From: Cladopsammia gracilis | Lineage: Eukaryota; Cnidaria; Anthozoa; Scleractinia; Dendrophylliidae | Direction: 5' to 3' | Length of the DNA: 64,000 nt | Assembly: GCA_022457155.1 (NCBI GenBank) | Contig: JAJGOT010000034.1 | Location: 1,078,501-1,142,500, forward strand | Shown here: positions 21,839 to 33,428 of the stretch, in pieces | Numbering within the stretch: the stretch's first letter is position 1 | How the letters are laid out: every line of letters starts with the position of its first letter | Notes under the pieces: model-generated | What the model was told of the DNA's origin: nothing | The model's input: only the letters and a program-made list of their open reading frames with translations | Database searches by the model: none | Translations under genes and position numbers: made by a program

Positions 21839-23156
21839 ATGCCACCGAAAAAGGCAGAAAAGAACCCTGGACGAAAAAAAAGCAGTCCGACTGGGACACA
21901 GAACCACAGCTCATCGTGTTGCTCACGCTGTGAACGAGCAATTGGAATCCCCGACCACAAAAGAATTGGATTACGGCCAACAAGTCTTACAAGTATCGAA
22001 GCTTCGTCAACAACGGGACACGCTACACAGCAAATTAGACACTCTAAAGGCACTGGATGATGAAATACTTGGCCTTGTTGAAGACGACGAGATAGAAGAG
22101 GAAATTCGTAAAGCAGATGTCGTTAGCGAATTAATTCAGCTGGCCATTATGAGGATTGATTCATTCTTGGAATCGAAGACCTTCGCAAAAACATCCAGCA
22201 CGCCGACACAGGACGAACCACCAGTAAGCCCGTTATCACCTATCTTAGAATTTCTTCCAAATGAATCTGAAACCTCAACTGGCGCTGTCAATTTACCATC
22301 GCCAACTCCAGCCGTATCCCCTCAAGTCAAATTGCCTAAACTTGATCTTAAGAAATTCGATGGCGAAATTAGTAGTTGGTCCACCTTTTGGGGCACATTT
22401 GAATCATCCGTCCACAATAACACGAAGCTAGCTCCCATCGACAAATTCAATTATCTTACATCACTCCTTATTAAGCCAGCCAGTGATGCTATTTCTGGGT
22501 TGTCCCTGACTGCTACTAACTATGAGGAAGCCATCACCATTCTAAAGAAACGATTTGGCAACAAACAACAAATCATAAACAGGCATATGGATATTCTCCT
22601 TAATGTTAGCCCTGTTAATTCTGGCGAAAATGTTGAGAATTTAAGGCAGCTATACGACACCTTGGAATCACACGTAAGAAGCCTCAAGTCCTTGGGGGTC
22701 CCTTCAAGCTCCTACGGAAGCTTACTATCCTCAATTATTATGAACAAGCTGCCCCAAGATTTGCGATTAATTGTCAGCAGGGAAATAAAGGATCAAGATT
22801 GGCAGCTAGATAATATCCTGCATGTGTTAGAAAACGAGCTGGAAGCTAGAGAGCGTGCAGTCTTTCGTGACGGGTCATCAGATGTTAGTAGTGAAGGCAA
22901 GCAACCCCCTAGTGGAAATTCCCAACAAACACCAGCTGCCAAACAAGAGCAGGTCCAAACCCCTCAGAATATGCCAAGGGACTTGAACGAAAACCCCACA
23001 GCCTTGTATGTTAGTGCTTCCACCCCTATTCTTCTTCAAACAGCCAAAGCAGATGTGTACAAGCCTGGCCAACCTGCAGGCCAGTTACCAACCCGACTTA
23101 TCCTAGATAGTGGAAGTCAACGGTCTTATGTCACTACAAGAGTTAACACGCAATGA
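21839..23156 (+). pseudogene. BEL/Pao gag (DUF1759) with start of protease
   Basis: The likely start is ATG 21839 (MPPKKAEKNPGRKK), but the long frame begins only around 21930, so an early frameshift is present. In the long frame: coiled-coil-like charged N-terminus, then a DUF1759-type capsid region (about residues 133-280, KLPKLDLKKFDGEISSW, FNYLTSLL). A protease motif LILDSGSQRSYVT follows, with its Asp codon at 23106. The ORF then crosses at about 23142 into unrelated sequence that duplicates 23731 onward, and stops. Reverse transcriptase, RNase H and integrase are absent. Packaging and processing roles are known for the family; here they are lost. Confidence 0.85.
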
Positions 23157-23325
23157 GTTTAAGAGCCTTTTCGAAGACCACATTTTCAACATCACATTTG
23201 CCTTCAAGCGAAATGCAAGATGGGACCATCCATAACTATGAAGCGGCTTCGTGCTGTGGACTTCAGCCTGGTATGCGGCTAGTTTTTTAGATGTTAGTCA
23301 TTTGAATGTACCTACGAGGTTAGAC
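23142..23325 (+). repeat. Partial copy of a host-like exon fused to BEL
   Basis: From gttaacacgcaa onward this matches 23731-23976: aagaccacattttcaacatcacatttgcc, tatgaagc, gacttcagcc(t/a)ggtatgc and ttagtcatttgaatgtacct. It carries a frame-breaking change. The shared gttaacacgca at the junction suggests a microhomology-mediated join. Confidence 0.75.
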
Positions 23326-23651
23326 ATACCATATTTTAAAGGCCATATTACTTGCAAATTTTATGTAGCAGTTAATTTATTTATTACAATCTATGATTGT
23401 TTTTATTTTATTTTAGGAGCTGCTATATAGTTTTAATTGTATATAGAAATGTTTTTAATTTATAAAGTATCTATCTATTTATTTAGTCAATTATTTATTT
23501 TATGAAGTATCTCTATACGTGTTAGATAGGAGAGAGGTTTAGATAGCTGTCCCCAAACCAGGTATCAATGACACGTTAATAACAAAGAAACCAGTTTCTG
23601 CATGTTTTCATGCACGTGGTGTTTAATATAAATGTATCTTTCATTTTTTGG

Positions 23652-23932
23652 CAGACTGTTACTATTTCAACGAAGAAGCACAAGATCTACAGACTTTCAC
23701 AGCAGCATTGACCAGGATGCTTAGAGGAGGGTTGTTAACACGCAAAGAGTTTAAAAGCCTCTTTGAAGACCACATCTTCAACATCACATTTGCCTTCAAG
23801 CAAAATGCAAGACAGGGGACCATCCATAAATATCAAGCAGCTTCGTGTTGTGGACCTTCAAGCAAAATGCAAGACAAAGGACCATCCATAAATATGAAGC
23901 AGCTTCGTGTTGTGGACTTCAGCCAGGTATGC
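23652..23932 (+). pseudogene. Exon-like segment with internal duplication
   Basis: Begins after an acceptor-like tttttggcag. The reading includes ALTRMLRGGLLTRKEFKSL and FEDHIFNITFAF, and it ends at a donor-like cag|gtatgc. A 60-bp piece (cttcaagcaaaatgcaagac...gcttcgtgttgtgga) is repeated at once, with a small length difference that shifts the frame. No family recognised. Confidence 0.4.
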
Positions 23933-24180
23933 AGCTAGTTTTTTAAATGTTAGTCATTTGAATGTACCTACCATATTTTCCAAACTTTGTTTAACATTAA
24001 TTTTGATATAGCAAAGAAACCAGTTTCTGCATTTTAATAATTAAAATAAATATAATCCATGTCCCAATCAGTTTCTGCAATATGTTTGAGAAAAGGATAT
24101 TATGCGGCATCTAAAACTGCTATTAAATTCGAATATGTTCTTCCATATATGACAGGACGGCCGTTTCTTTGTAATTAATT

Positions 24181-24560
24181 GACTCATTGGTTGGGTTTCT
24201 TATTTTGACTCATATTGACCCATTTGTCAACTTGACTCATTTGAACTGGTTTGTCAATGTGGCTCATTTGGACAGGTTTGCGAATTTTACATATCTGGAC
24301 CGGTTTGTGAATTTGACTCATTAATTGGACCGGTTTGTCAATTTTACTCATTTGGACTGATTGATCCATTTGACTCATTGGTTCGGTTTCTAATTTTGAC
24401 TCATTTGGATGGTTTGTCACCTTGACTCATTGTGCCGGTTTGTAAATTTCACTCATTTGGATCAGTTTGTCAATTTCACACATTTGGACTGGTTTGTCTA
24501 TATCAATGCGCAAGGCTCATCTGGACCAGATGTTTGGACCGGTTTATAAATTTTGACTTA
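24181..24560. repeat. Degenerate minisatellite of 22-28 bp units
   Basis: Variants of tttgactcatttggaccggt and tttgtcaa are reiterated about 14 times with uneven length. The minus-strand ORF (repeats of DKPVQMSQI) is a consequence of the repeat and is not called as a gene. Confidence 0.8.
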
Positions 24561-25233
24561 TTAAGCGATGCGTGAATGGCAGTTTTTTTTGTGACATTTC
24601 GAAGATTTAAGAGGGTGTATCTATAACCACCCACTCAATTTCGCGTGAAAAATAATTTTGCCTGAAACTCTAGCAAATGAAAGACTTTATCAAGGTTAGA
24701 AATAAACCAGGTTTGCTTTGGTTCAAAAGGGTTTTCTGCCCGCGCAAGGAGCTGTTGAATATTTTGTCCGGTGAAGGCCCATCGCAACATCTCGAAAATT
24801 GAAAACTAGGAAACTTTCGTGGTGCTATAAAACATTTAATTTGTGTTGACTAGCAGTGAATTTTACATCAATTTGCTTAAAAAACTTTCTAGTTTTCTCT
24901 ACGAGGAAAAATTTTTCTTTCAATTAAGCCGCAAACGCGAAATTAAGCATATTATGACCCCCACTAAACGCCATTCAATGAAAGCTGGAAATGGCCTTGA
25001 TTTAAAAGCTTATTTTTAAAAATTGGGACCTAGTTCATAACTCTAGCCTACGCAGCCAGAAAGTTAAGACACTTGCAAGTTAGGGACAGCACCTTTATCT
25101 GACTCTACTGGTTGCCTACCAAACTGCAAGCTACCCTATTTCCTCAAATAATTGTGGGAATAACAAAATCCTCGAATCTGATTGGTTCTCAAGAGCCCTT
25201 ATTTATTGCTTAATTTGGCTGTTGCAGCACCAA
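24561..25233. other. Non-coding stretch
   Basis: Nothing recognised except ordinary AT-rich sequence. Confidence 0.5.
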
Positions 25234-25287
25234 AACTGTCCGATTTGACCTGTCCGATTACAGGCAGACAGGTCAAATCGGACAGTT
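25234..25287. repeat. Perfect 21-bp inverted repeat, 12-bp loop
   Basis: Arms aactgtccgatttgacctgtc (25234-25254) and its exact complement (25267-25287). It lies upstream of the Crypton relic. It could be a hairpin or a binding site, or the core of a small palindromic element. Confidence 0.9.
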
Positions 25288-25422
25288 AAACAGTCAATGA
25301 AAATTAAGCAGCAAATGTTATTAGCCAATGAAATTTAACCACGTACCCCATGCTAACCAATCGAAATCAAGGAAAAAATCTTGTGTGAGCAGGTTGCCTA
25401 GCTTTAGCTTGAAAACAAAAAA

Positions 25423-27060
25423 ATGGACGAAATTAATTGCTCCAATGACTTTTATTAACATGTTTTCTTTAGAATATGACAACCCATTTAACACTATTGA
25501 TTTAGAAAACCTTGAAGTTTTCAATACGACAAATCGAGCAAGCGAGCTGCCCTCAAAGAAACAACGATAGAAACAAACAACTTACAAACAACTTACACCA
25601 GACGAGTCCAGGTTTCCTCTGAGTTCAAACGAGCTGATTCAAGAAATGCTCAAAGAGGCAGAAAACAAAAACACAAATAGAAGCACAACAACATGGATGA
25701 GAGTTTGGTCATCCTGGGCAAAGTCGCGAAACATAAATGTCAACATGGAAACAATGGTGCCCGCAACTTTGGACGAAGTCCTGCAAAAGTTTTAATTGAA
25801 AGTGAGTAAACAAGACAGCTCCGAGTACGAACTGGACTCCCTTGAAGTTATGCAAGTGGGCCTGGAACAGTACTTATCCACCCAAAAATATCCATACAGT
25901 CTGATAAATGGTCGGGAATTTTCATCTTCAAGGGCTGTCTTGGATGCAAAAGCAAAACAACTGCGGATGAACGGTTACAGTAAGAGAAAGAATCGCGCCC
26001 AGCCGTACAACTCTGCCGAAGAAGAGTCGTTCTGGTCCAGTGGCTTGTTAGGTGACCACAGTGGAATGGCTCTTACAAACATAAACTTCAAAAACTTGCC
26101 CGAGCACTTCGGGTTTCGAGGCCGCCAAGACCACTACAACGCTTACGTGCAAGACTTGGAAGTTGCGTGGATCCAGATCGAGGGTAGGAGAAATGGCTAA
26201 ATGCGTGCGGTTCAACGAGAACCCAACGAAAACTCGTACTGGTGGCTTGACAGCGAAACACCAAAAAACGCCTCAAGAGATGTGGGCCACGGACGGCAGT
26301 GCAAGAGATCCTGTCAGACTATTCGAAGAGTTTCTCAGAAGGCGCCCGTTAGAAATGCGAACCTCTGGGCCTTTGTACTTGGCAATAATACAGCTTCCAA
26401 AAACCGAAGTTTGGTATGCCAAGTCCAGGATGGGCGAACACAAACTAGGCAGCATTATGAAGACCCTGGCACAGACTCTGAATGTTGACGAAAAGCGAAT
26501 TTCAAATCATTCCACTAGAAAGTCTGTTGTCGCAAAACTGAAGAAAGCCGGACAACCAAGGCACAAGATCATTCAGATCACCGGCCATGCCAACGAAAGC
26601 TCGCTCGATGACTACGACAAGTTTGAAGAAGACGAAAGGAGGACTCTGTCCCACATCATAAACGGCTATTCTGGAACATCCACAACAAGTTCAAAAACAC
26701 CGCCAAGCTCGAGTTCGTTGTCAGTTCCGCCTTCATCAGCTGTTGTTGTGCCATCGAGCAGTGCATCTACGCTCTCGTCAGCAGCTGCCATCGCACAAAC
26801 AAGCGCTCAATCGCTCACTCATCAGTCATCAGTCGTCTACTCTTCCATTTCAGATGCCAGTTACACGTACATCCAACGATCCAGCAGTTCAGCATTTCAA
26901 CAACTGCACTGTAAATATCCAAAACTACTTTGGGCCGCAATCCACAAATCAAGCCAGTTCTTCATGAGTAGAAAGTCAGATCGGTGACACTGCAAGAAGC
27001 CCCAGTATTCCTGTCAGAAAACGTAGACGAGCATACATCATTGACTCTGATGAAGACTGA
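25423..27060 (+). pseudogene. Crypton-type tyrosine recombinase relic
   Basis: The N-terminal part reads through two stops (25568, 25793) in one frame and contains TTTWMRVWSSWAKSRN, typical of the SAM-like core-binding domain of Cryptons and DUF3504 proteins. A frameshift near 26175-26200 moves to the catalytic part: TKTRTGGLTAKHQ, then NHSTRKSVVAKL with His (26508) and Arg (26517), ITGHANESSLDDYDK with His (26586) and nucleophile Tyr (26613). A Ser/Thr-rich tail follows. The C-terminus is in a third frame (NNCTVNIQNYFG, one stop, then basic PVRKRRRAYIID) and ends at 27060. Catalytic residues survive but the gene is broken. Cryptons move by recombinase without RT or DDE transposase. Confidence 0.8.
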
Positions 27061-27191
27061 ACTTACTACTGACTGTAGTTTTCCAAAGGTCAGTTCATTT
27101 CGGCTGTAGTAAAGCAGAAAAACGACCTTCACAAGAAACACAGCAACATTCGGATCGAAATCCCTAGTCTCCCATTGGTTTATACAGACAA

Positions 27192-27240
27192 CCAATAGCA
27201 AGCCAGAATTTTCGATCCTCACAGCAAGTATACATATAAA
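27192..27240 (+). promoter_or_regulatory. CCAAT and TATA-like boxes before the Penelope 5' ORF
   Basis: CCAAT at 27192-27196 and TATAAA at 27235-27240, 122 bp before the ATG at 27362. The spacing is compatible with a pol II core promoter for the element. Confidence 0.35.
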
Positions 27241-27361
27241 AACGGCAAAACGTACATTTGCCACGGAATGTTAACAGTCTTCACTGACATTACTTAGAGA
27301 CACAACATAGAAACAACTGAAGAGATTCGCTAACGAACCGAAACTAGAGTCTTGTTTTAGA

Positions 27362-27778
27362 ATGAATCAAACACTGAACGAAGATGGCATGCTTGTGCCA
27401 GACCATTCCAAATCAGGCCAAAGCAGCAAAGACAAAAACGAGGACATGCTGTTAGCATCAGATGGTGAATTTGAAAGTGGCCAACGGTCGCCAGATCGCA
27501 AGCGCCGCCACAGAGAAGGGAAAGACAACATCCCCAACAAAAGACCTCGCTATGACAAAAACAGCACCTCAACTCTGGTAAAGAAAGTAGAGAAATCGGA
27601 ATCGTCTATCAAGAAACTTAAAGCACACGCTGAAAAGAAAACATGTCCCAAAGACCTGAGGTACAACGTACGAGTCAACATCGTGCCCGACGATCAATTT
27701 AAAAGTGACATCAGCCACATCCGCAGAGAAGCTCAACAGAAACTTATCGGCACGTTGACGTGCTACCACTACAGATGA
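27362..27778 (+). CDS. Penelope-associated 5' ORF (highly charged)
   Basis: 138 codons. The first half is acidic and disordered, the middle has a basic cluster PDRKRRHREGK, and the end carries CPKDLRYNVRVNIVPDDQF and HIRREAQQKLIGTLTCYHYR. I associate this Cys-Pro-x-x-Leu-Arg-Tyr pattern with ORFs found 5' of Penelope-like or related reverse transcriptases in corals, from memory. Here it lies 0.4 kb before the first RT remnant on the same strand. After the stop, the reading continues as lysine-rich debris. Confidence 0.45.
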   Translation: MNQTLNEDGMLVPDHSKSGQSSKDKNEDMLLASDGEFESGQRSPDRKRRHREGKDNIPNKRPRYDKNSTSTLVKKVEKSESSIKKLKAHAEKKTCPKDLRYNVRVNIVPDDQFKSDISHIRREAQQKLIGTLTCYHYR

Positions 27779-28155
27779 GCAGAAAACAACAAAATCAAGC
27801 TCAAACAATTGGAGCAAAGGACAAACGTTACCAGAGGAAAGAAAACGAACAATCCTGATTTAATTAAGAACCGGCCACAACCGGAAAAAAGAAAACCGCA
27901 CTGAGAATGTACTAGTTTTAGCTACAGAGCTAACAAACAAAATCAAGAAAGTGAAAGAAATGATGAAAGCTTTACAAAATAAAGAAAGTGAATCTTATCC
28001 CTGTGTATTTACTGACTCTTTAGTAAAAGGAGGGAAAAAGAAAAACGCAAAATCAGAAAAGACAAAAACCACACGCGAAGAAGCAATAGGAGGCGAGACA
28101 CAAATAGGATAAACACTCAGTTTAACCAAAGACGCATTAAAAACCTCTCAAATTG

Positions 28156-29890
28156 CAAAATGACAACTGATCAGATAAACTTATTATCAAAGGGGTTGAA
28201 ATTTATCCAAACACCGGTTCTAGAAGAGAATCGCATCCGGCAACAATTGCTACTAGACTTTAAACAATTCGTGAGACGTATGCGTCTTTGATATATTTTT
28301 CATAACAAAGAGAGTGAACAACACCCCTTTCACGTTAAATCAGACTGGGAACCTCCAGTTCAACCATCAGTTGCTCTAGAAACTTATTTAGAGGAGGTAA
28401 AAGTTCAACTCGCTGAGATTGAACTAATTAAGCCACGTAATAACTTGCCTTTCAAAGAACGTAAAGCACTTAAAGAATTGAAATCAAACTCAGAAATAAT
28501 AATAAAAAAAGGCAGACAAGGGCACAACAACGGTCATCATGAACAAAACAGATAAGATACAAGAGGGCCAAGTTCAACTTGATGATAGAAAAAACTACAT
28601 GCCCCTCGAAACACCAATGGTTAAAGATACCTCTCGTAGAGTAGGAGATAATTAATGATCTCCATCAAGGAAATCATATAGACACAATGACCAAGAAATA
28701 GCTTTCTCAAACACCTAGCCCACCGCGTATACCATTATTTTACACACTAACAAAGATTCACAAACCAACTTTAACTGGAAGACCTATAATTTCGGGCTGT
28801 GATGGCCCAACAGAACGTATATCATCATTTTTAGACCACATCCTACAGCCTATCGCTAAAGCATAAAAATCCTACCTCAAAGATACCACACAGTTTATCG
28901 ACTTTATAGAAAAGAGGAAAGTTCCAAACAACGTGATCCTAGTTTCAGTGGATGTCACCAGCCTGTACACTAATATTCCTCAAGAGGAAGGAATAAACAC
29001 TATATGCAAAGCATATGAAGCCTTCTATAAGAACGACACGCCCATTCCTACAAATTCACTGAGAGGGTTGCTTAGACTGATACTACAGGAGAACTCCTTC
29101 CAATTCAATGGAAGAAACTATCTCCAAACTCATGGTACCGCAATGGGAACAAAAGTGGCAGTTGCTTTTGCCAACATTTTTATGTCCGCGGTTGAAACAG
29201 AAATTATCAGTAAAAGCAAGACAAAACCCCTCGAGTGGAAAAGGTACATCGATGACGTGTTCTCCCTGTGGGACACAAAAAGAGAGGAAATAGACCAGTT
29301 TATTTTAGAAGCAAACAGACACCATACGACCATAAAATTTACGGCCGAAACATCAGAAAAGGAAACAAACTTCCTAGACACTACTATTTTTAAAGGCGAG
29401 AGATTCTACAAAGATTCAATCTTTGACATCCGCACGCACCTTAAACCGACTGAGACATTTCAATACACGTATTTCTCTTCCTGTCACGCTCCAGGCGTGA
29501 AAAAAGGATTTATCAAAGGCGAAGCCCTTAGGCTTCTTAGAAACAACTCTTCAGAAACAATATTTGAAGAAAACGTTAAAAATTTCAGATCACACTTGCG
29601 TGTCCGAGGCTATCCAGATAATCTGGTAAACAAAGTCCTCTCAGAAGTTAAATTTACAGATAGAAAGTCGGCACTTCAACAAAAACTGCAAAAAGTGCAA
29701 AACGGATTAATGCCTTTTGTCACACAGTACAACCCATCAGTGCCTAACCTTAAAAATATTTTAATGAACAAGTGGCATTTAATCGAAAATCAACCACTGC
29801 TGAGATAAATATACAGAGAACCGCCTCTCATTCTGCATCAGAAGAGGAAAATCTCTAAAAGACATACTTGTTAGAGCTAAACTCTAAAGG
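28156..29890 (+). pseudogene. Penelope-like reverse transcriptase
   Basis: Starts with MTTDQINLLSKGLKFIQTP. It continues through HPFHVKSDWEPPVQPSVALE in the same frame, then PRIPLFYTLTKIHKP, all with stops and frameshifts up to 28865. From 28933 a clean 291-codon stretch has SVDVTSLYTNIPQEEG, THGTAMGTKVAVAFANIFM and the catalytic box YIDDVF (Tyr codon 29245), then FLDTTIF and YFSSCHAPGVKKGFI. A further remnant RRGKSLKDILVRAKL lies near 29845-29886. A GIY-YIG endonuclease would be expected next, but only degenerate sequence is present. DVTSLYTNIP, MGTK and the late SLKD.LVRAKL block are typical of Penelope-like elements. Confidence 0.85.
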
Positions 29891-30275
29891 TCAAAGACCT
29901 ATTACATCACGAAACAGCGGGAGTCGTGTTTAGCCTGTGAACTCCTTTTAACCTCATTGCTTAAAAGTTGTTTCTAAACATGCGAGACTCTCTTGCACAT
30001 TTTTCGAAGTCTTGCTTGTGAGAGCGCCTTGACGACTATTGTGTGATCGAATGATCTCGTATACCTTATTTGGTATGTTGAGCTAGCTGCCATGTCACTT
30101 GTCAATCTTCAGACTTTGTGAAATTACTACCATTTCCGGTTCCTGGTGGGTTTTTTTATTGAACCATCGGATTTAATTTGTATTTAATAGATTTTTGGAC
30201 AGTGTTATAAATAGTTTCACTGCGTTTCTCGCATTTTGTTATTGACACAATTAATTGGTAATCGGACTTCGTGTC

Positions 30276-30351
30276 GTACAATTCAGGGGTAATCGTGGTC
30301 GTAATTTCAAATCCGCCTCGCGCTACGCGCTCCGCCGATTTGAAATTACTT

Positions 30352-30375
<24 letters not shown>
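30276..30375. repeat. 100-bp imperfect palindrome
   Basis: gtacaattcaggg...tcgtaatttcaaatc pairs with gatttgaaattac...ctccctgaattgtac around a GC-rich centre (cctcgcgctacgcgctccg). It is probably a small palindromic element. Confidence 0.8.
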
Positions 30376-30382
<7 letters not shown>

Positions 30383-30404
30383 AGTCCTATTACCATTACT
30401 AATA

Positions 30405-30470
30405 GTCATTAGCGATTATGATTATTATGATTATAATGAGGATGAGGATGATGATGATGATGATTATTTA
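30405..30470. repeat. ATG/ATT microsatellite
   Basis: Runs of gattatgattat and gatgaggatgatgatgatg. Confidence 0.85.
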
Positions 30471-30690
30471 TGCCTCCAAAAAGAGGTGATTATTCGTGGG
30501 CAGAGGAGCAGGAAGATAACTCGAAGGATGGCTATTATTCAAGGAAATACGGTATCGCTTTTATAGAATCAACTATAATGAGAAAAAAAAGAAAAAAGTA
30601 ATTATTCTCTCTCTGAAATGTTATAATGGTTTGTGACAAATATCTTGATAATCGATCAAGTTCGTAACTGCGGGCGATCAGCGGTCTATT

Positions 30691-31240
30691 TTGAACAGAC
30701 CTCTAAGGAAACAGTATCAGACCAGTACTCAATCTTTTGACGATAAACTGGGAAGATTCTTCGACATTTATGGCCTCAAAACTGGAGTTTCTTCCTACTT
30801 GAACCAGATTGAACCAGATTGTCTCCTCGTCTGTAATCTAAACACTTTCATTAAGGATACCAACCACATGCTCCAGATCTTTAACAGTTTTCAGTTCAAC
30901 AATGCTAACGATGGCCAACACTTCCTTTATACAGTACCATGGACATCAAATCTCTATATACTATGATCCCACACCACAGTGGCCTGAAAGCATTGACCTA
31001 CTTTCCGATAAAGGGATCGTTCTCGATCCATCGACAGCCACACTAACATGTCTTGCTGAACATGTGCTTACCATCAAACATGGGGGGTCACTGATACCCA
31101 GTTATCTTCACCGCCAGTCATTACAGCCTCAACACTAGCTGCAAAGAAAGCCCACCCCATAGTCAGCTCTTACACCTTTGACACCTCTGCTCTGACGATG
31201 CTGACTTTCTAGCAAGAGCACACAAAATGCATCGCCCAGA
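30691..31240 (+). pseudogene. Second Penelope-like RT fragment
   Basis: Begins with KLGRFFDIYGLKTGVSSYL and LVCNLNTFIKDTNHMLQIF. A frame change brings MDIKSLYTMIPHHSGLKAL (about 30935-30995), the counterpart of DVTSLYTNIP in the first copy. Next come GIVLDPSTATLTCLAEHVL and, in a different frame, CSDDADFLARAHKM near 31185-31230. Most of the palm domain is deleted. It differs enough from the copy at 28.9 kb to be a separate Penelope lineage. Confidence 0.7.
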
Positions 31241-31552
31241 ATTCAGCGACACATCCGGGTCCTTTTGTGTAGCCAACAGCGCTAAATTTGAAACCTCGTC
31301 GGCAGAAAAACGATTCCCGCGCCAATGCTAGCACACAATCAGCAGATAACAGACCGCTGTTTACGAGAACAGTTTTGCAAATACGTTTTCAGATTTCCCA
31401 ATCGAACGCAAAAGTAGCAAATCCATGAAATCCTGATATCTATTTCTTTTTGAAATTCATCTTGGAAAAGGATTTTGGTAAGTGGAAATCCGTTTTTGGA
31501 TTTCGTGTTTTATTGCGAAAATAGAAATCCAGATTTCCCAATCGAACACACC
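31241..31552. other. Non-coding, with inverted hAT-like ends
   Basis: cagatttcccaatcgaacgc (31389) and cagatttcccaatcgaacac (31533) flank short matching pieces such as ggaaatccgtttttggattt. This looks like a small MITE or tandem copy of one end. It abuts the DDE4 relic. Confidence 0.4.
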
Positions 31553-32223
31553 CTAAGTCACTTACAAAACAGAAAACACCATTTGGAGCTATGCCCAGCA
31601 GTGACTTCGTGGTGGTTCTTGATTTGTATGATCAATAGCAGGCAGATTGAGAATCAAGAGCAGATGGCCTCTCCATTTCAAATTCTGTACAATCGACTGT
31701 GACTGTCACATTGGGCAATGGTTTCTTAAAACTGTCAGGCATGTAACATTGAAGTACTTCTCTTGGAGGTATGGTGATAAGTGGTTCAAATTATCTCCTC
31801 AAAAATGGAACCTAGGCATTAACAACCTTAGAAACGGTGGATCTAGAAACCTTAAATCAATGAGCAAGATCATTTACGAATAATCCCAGCCTCAAGCAAA
31901 GAATAACAAGAGTAAATTCTTGGAATTTAGTAAGTACTCTGGGCCTTCCAACGTTACTGTCCAGAGTGGCCCTTTTGTGTTCGTAGTTCATCTTACTAGC
32001 AGCCTGTTCTACAGTTTTTGTAACAAAGATTCAGAGCCTTGTTATCGGGAAAGCCAGTGTAGAATGCAATATCATCATCTTTATCTTTATACTGGTCTAT
32101 GTCAAATCTTTTGTTATCTAAAGCATGCTTCAAGCTTTTCATTTGTTGTTGTAATTTGCTGTTCATCTCCTTTATGTTCTTATTTTCTTTCTCCAACCTA
32201 AGAATCTCTTCCTTTAGCTTCAC
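31553..32223 (-). pseudogene. DDE4 (ISL2EU/THAP-type) transposase relic
   Basis: Read on the minus strand. From 32223: a coiled coil (LKEEILRLEKENKNIKEMNS) and the box DDDIAFYTGFPDNKAL, which precedes the HTH_Tnp_4 domain in DDE4 transposases. Then LRLRLGLFVNDLAH and RSTVSKVVNA (helix-turn-helix). Last, VTVDCTEFEMERPSALDSQS with the first catalytic Asp and LLGIAPNGVFCFVSDL. Frameshifts and stops separate the blocks. The C-terminal half with the remaining acidic residues is missing at 31553. Confidence 0.75.
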
Positions 32224-32830
32224 ACTTTCTTGTTCACGGTTCGTATGCTGTCATGTAAATTGCTTAGTAGGTTTCCAGTGTTTGTATTTTGACAATAACT
32301 GAAGTTATTCTGACATGCCAATTGGTCAATTTTTATCATCAATAAGAGTAGACACAAAACTTTAATTTATGCAACTTCAGAAGTTTCAAGATGGAGGAAG
32401 ATTGTTTGCCAAACTTTAATGTTTTTACTCGTGGCGAAGCACACGAGTTGTAAATCCGGCTTTGACTTTTCTTGTTTTTTTTTGTGTCACATTAGCGCAT
32501 GCAAATTTATGCACGCATATTTAAGTCTGTGTCCACGACTATATGGCTTTCAGCCATGAAATACATACCGTAAAATCTCTCCGTGTGTTGACTCGAGAAG
32601 GAAGATAAAGAACTACAGTGTACAATTGCACATTTTCAAGACAATTTAAGGCTTTCATGGATGGATAGGACCATTTGATATTGTTTGCGGCTTATTCCTG
32701 TGGGATTTTTGCTTTGGCAAGTTCTGTGTTTTGTATATTAAACTTACCATTTGCTTAGCGAGCAAGCTCCGGCTCGAGCTTAAGTGTCAGCTGCTGAATC
32801 TAGTGAGTGCAGTGTTGTCTTACTTTTAAG
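32224..32830. other. Non-coding stretch
   Basis: No gene recognised. Contains a short inverted motif cgaagcacacgag and the approach to the tRNA-headed repeat. Confidence 0.45.
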
Positions 32831-33428
32831 CCCGTGTATACGTGAAAGCATGATGAACAGGTTATCGGCAACGGTGTTTAAATAAAATTCACTCTCACTC
32901 ACTCACTCGCTCCTAACTTAGTGAGCAAATGCTTTGTTACGAACATGTTTTGTAACAGAAATTCAACATGAATCCAACGATAACAATAATTAATTTGATG
33001 TTAACGAATAGAGACAACAAGCTTACAGATGTTTCGCATTTGGAGTTTTTAGTGCAACATTAAAATCGATCTGAAAGGATTTTGCAACCTAAACACGCGT
33101 TCTGATGCGTATCTAGCTTAAAATAATAAAATTTAGTTTTTAGATAGTATGTGTTCTTGGATGGCGCAGTGGATTGAATTTGTGCCTTAGTCCCGGACGG
33201 CCCGAGTTCGACCCTCCATGAAGTCCTTTTTTTTCCTTTTTTTATTTTTTCAAACTGGACATTATGAAAGTGATGTACTTTTTTTTTTGTTCGTCAAAAA
33301 TCCTTACGTTTAATTTAAAATATATATATCAAACCGTGTCAGTGTGAAAACGTAACCTTACGGCAATATTGCGTTACGCGTTAGCATTTCTTCTCGGATT
33401 GGCTCTTAGGAGCCTTTGATTACACATA
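32831..33428 (+). mobile_element. tRNA-headed composite repeat (SINE-like), copy 2
   Basis: Same block order as 10621-11185: gaacaggttatcgg, a (cact)n run, a tRNA-like module with box A (TGGCGCAGTGG, 33162-33172) and box B (AGTTCGACCCT, 33205-33215), a T-tract, then caaactggaca, tttaatttaaaa, gttagcatttctt and aggagcctttgattac. The tRNA-like head differs clearly from copy 1, while the flanking blocks match. Confidence 0.6.

Noticed and set aside
21742..22053. Minus-strand ORFs at the BEL gag start
   Set aside because: They overlap the primer site and gag of a clear plus-strand retroelement.
24184..24420. Minus-strand 78-codon ORF with DKPVQMSQI repeats
   Set aside because: It is the translation of a degenerate minisatellite and ends with the array.
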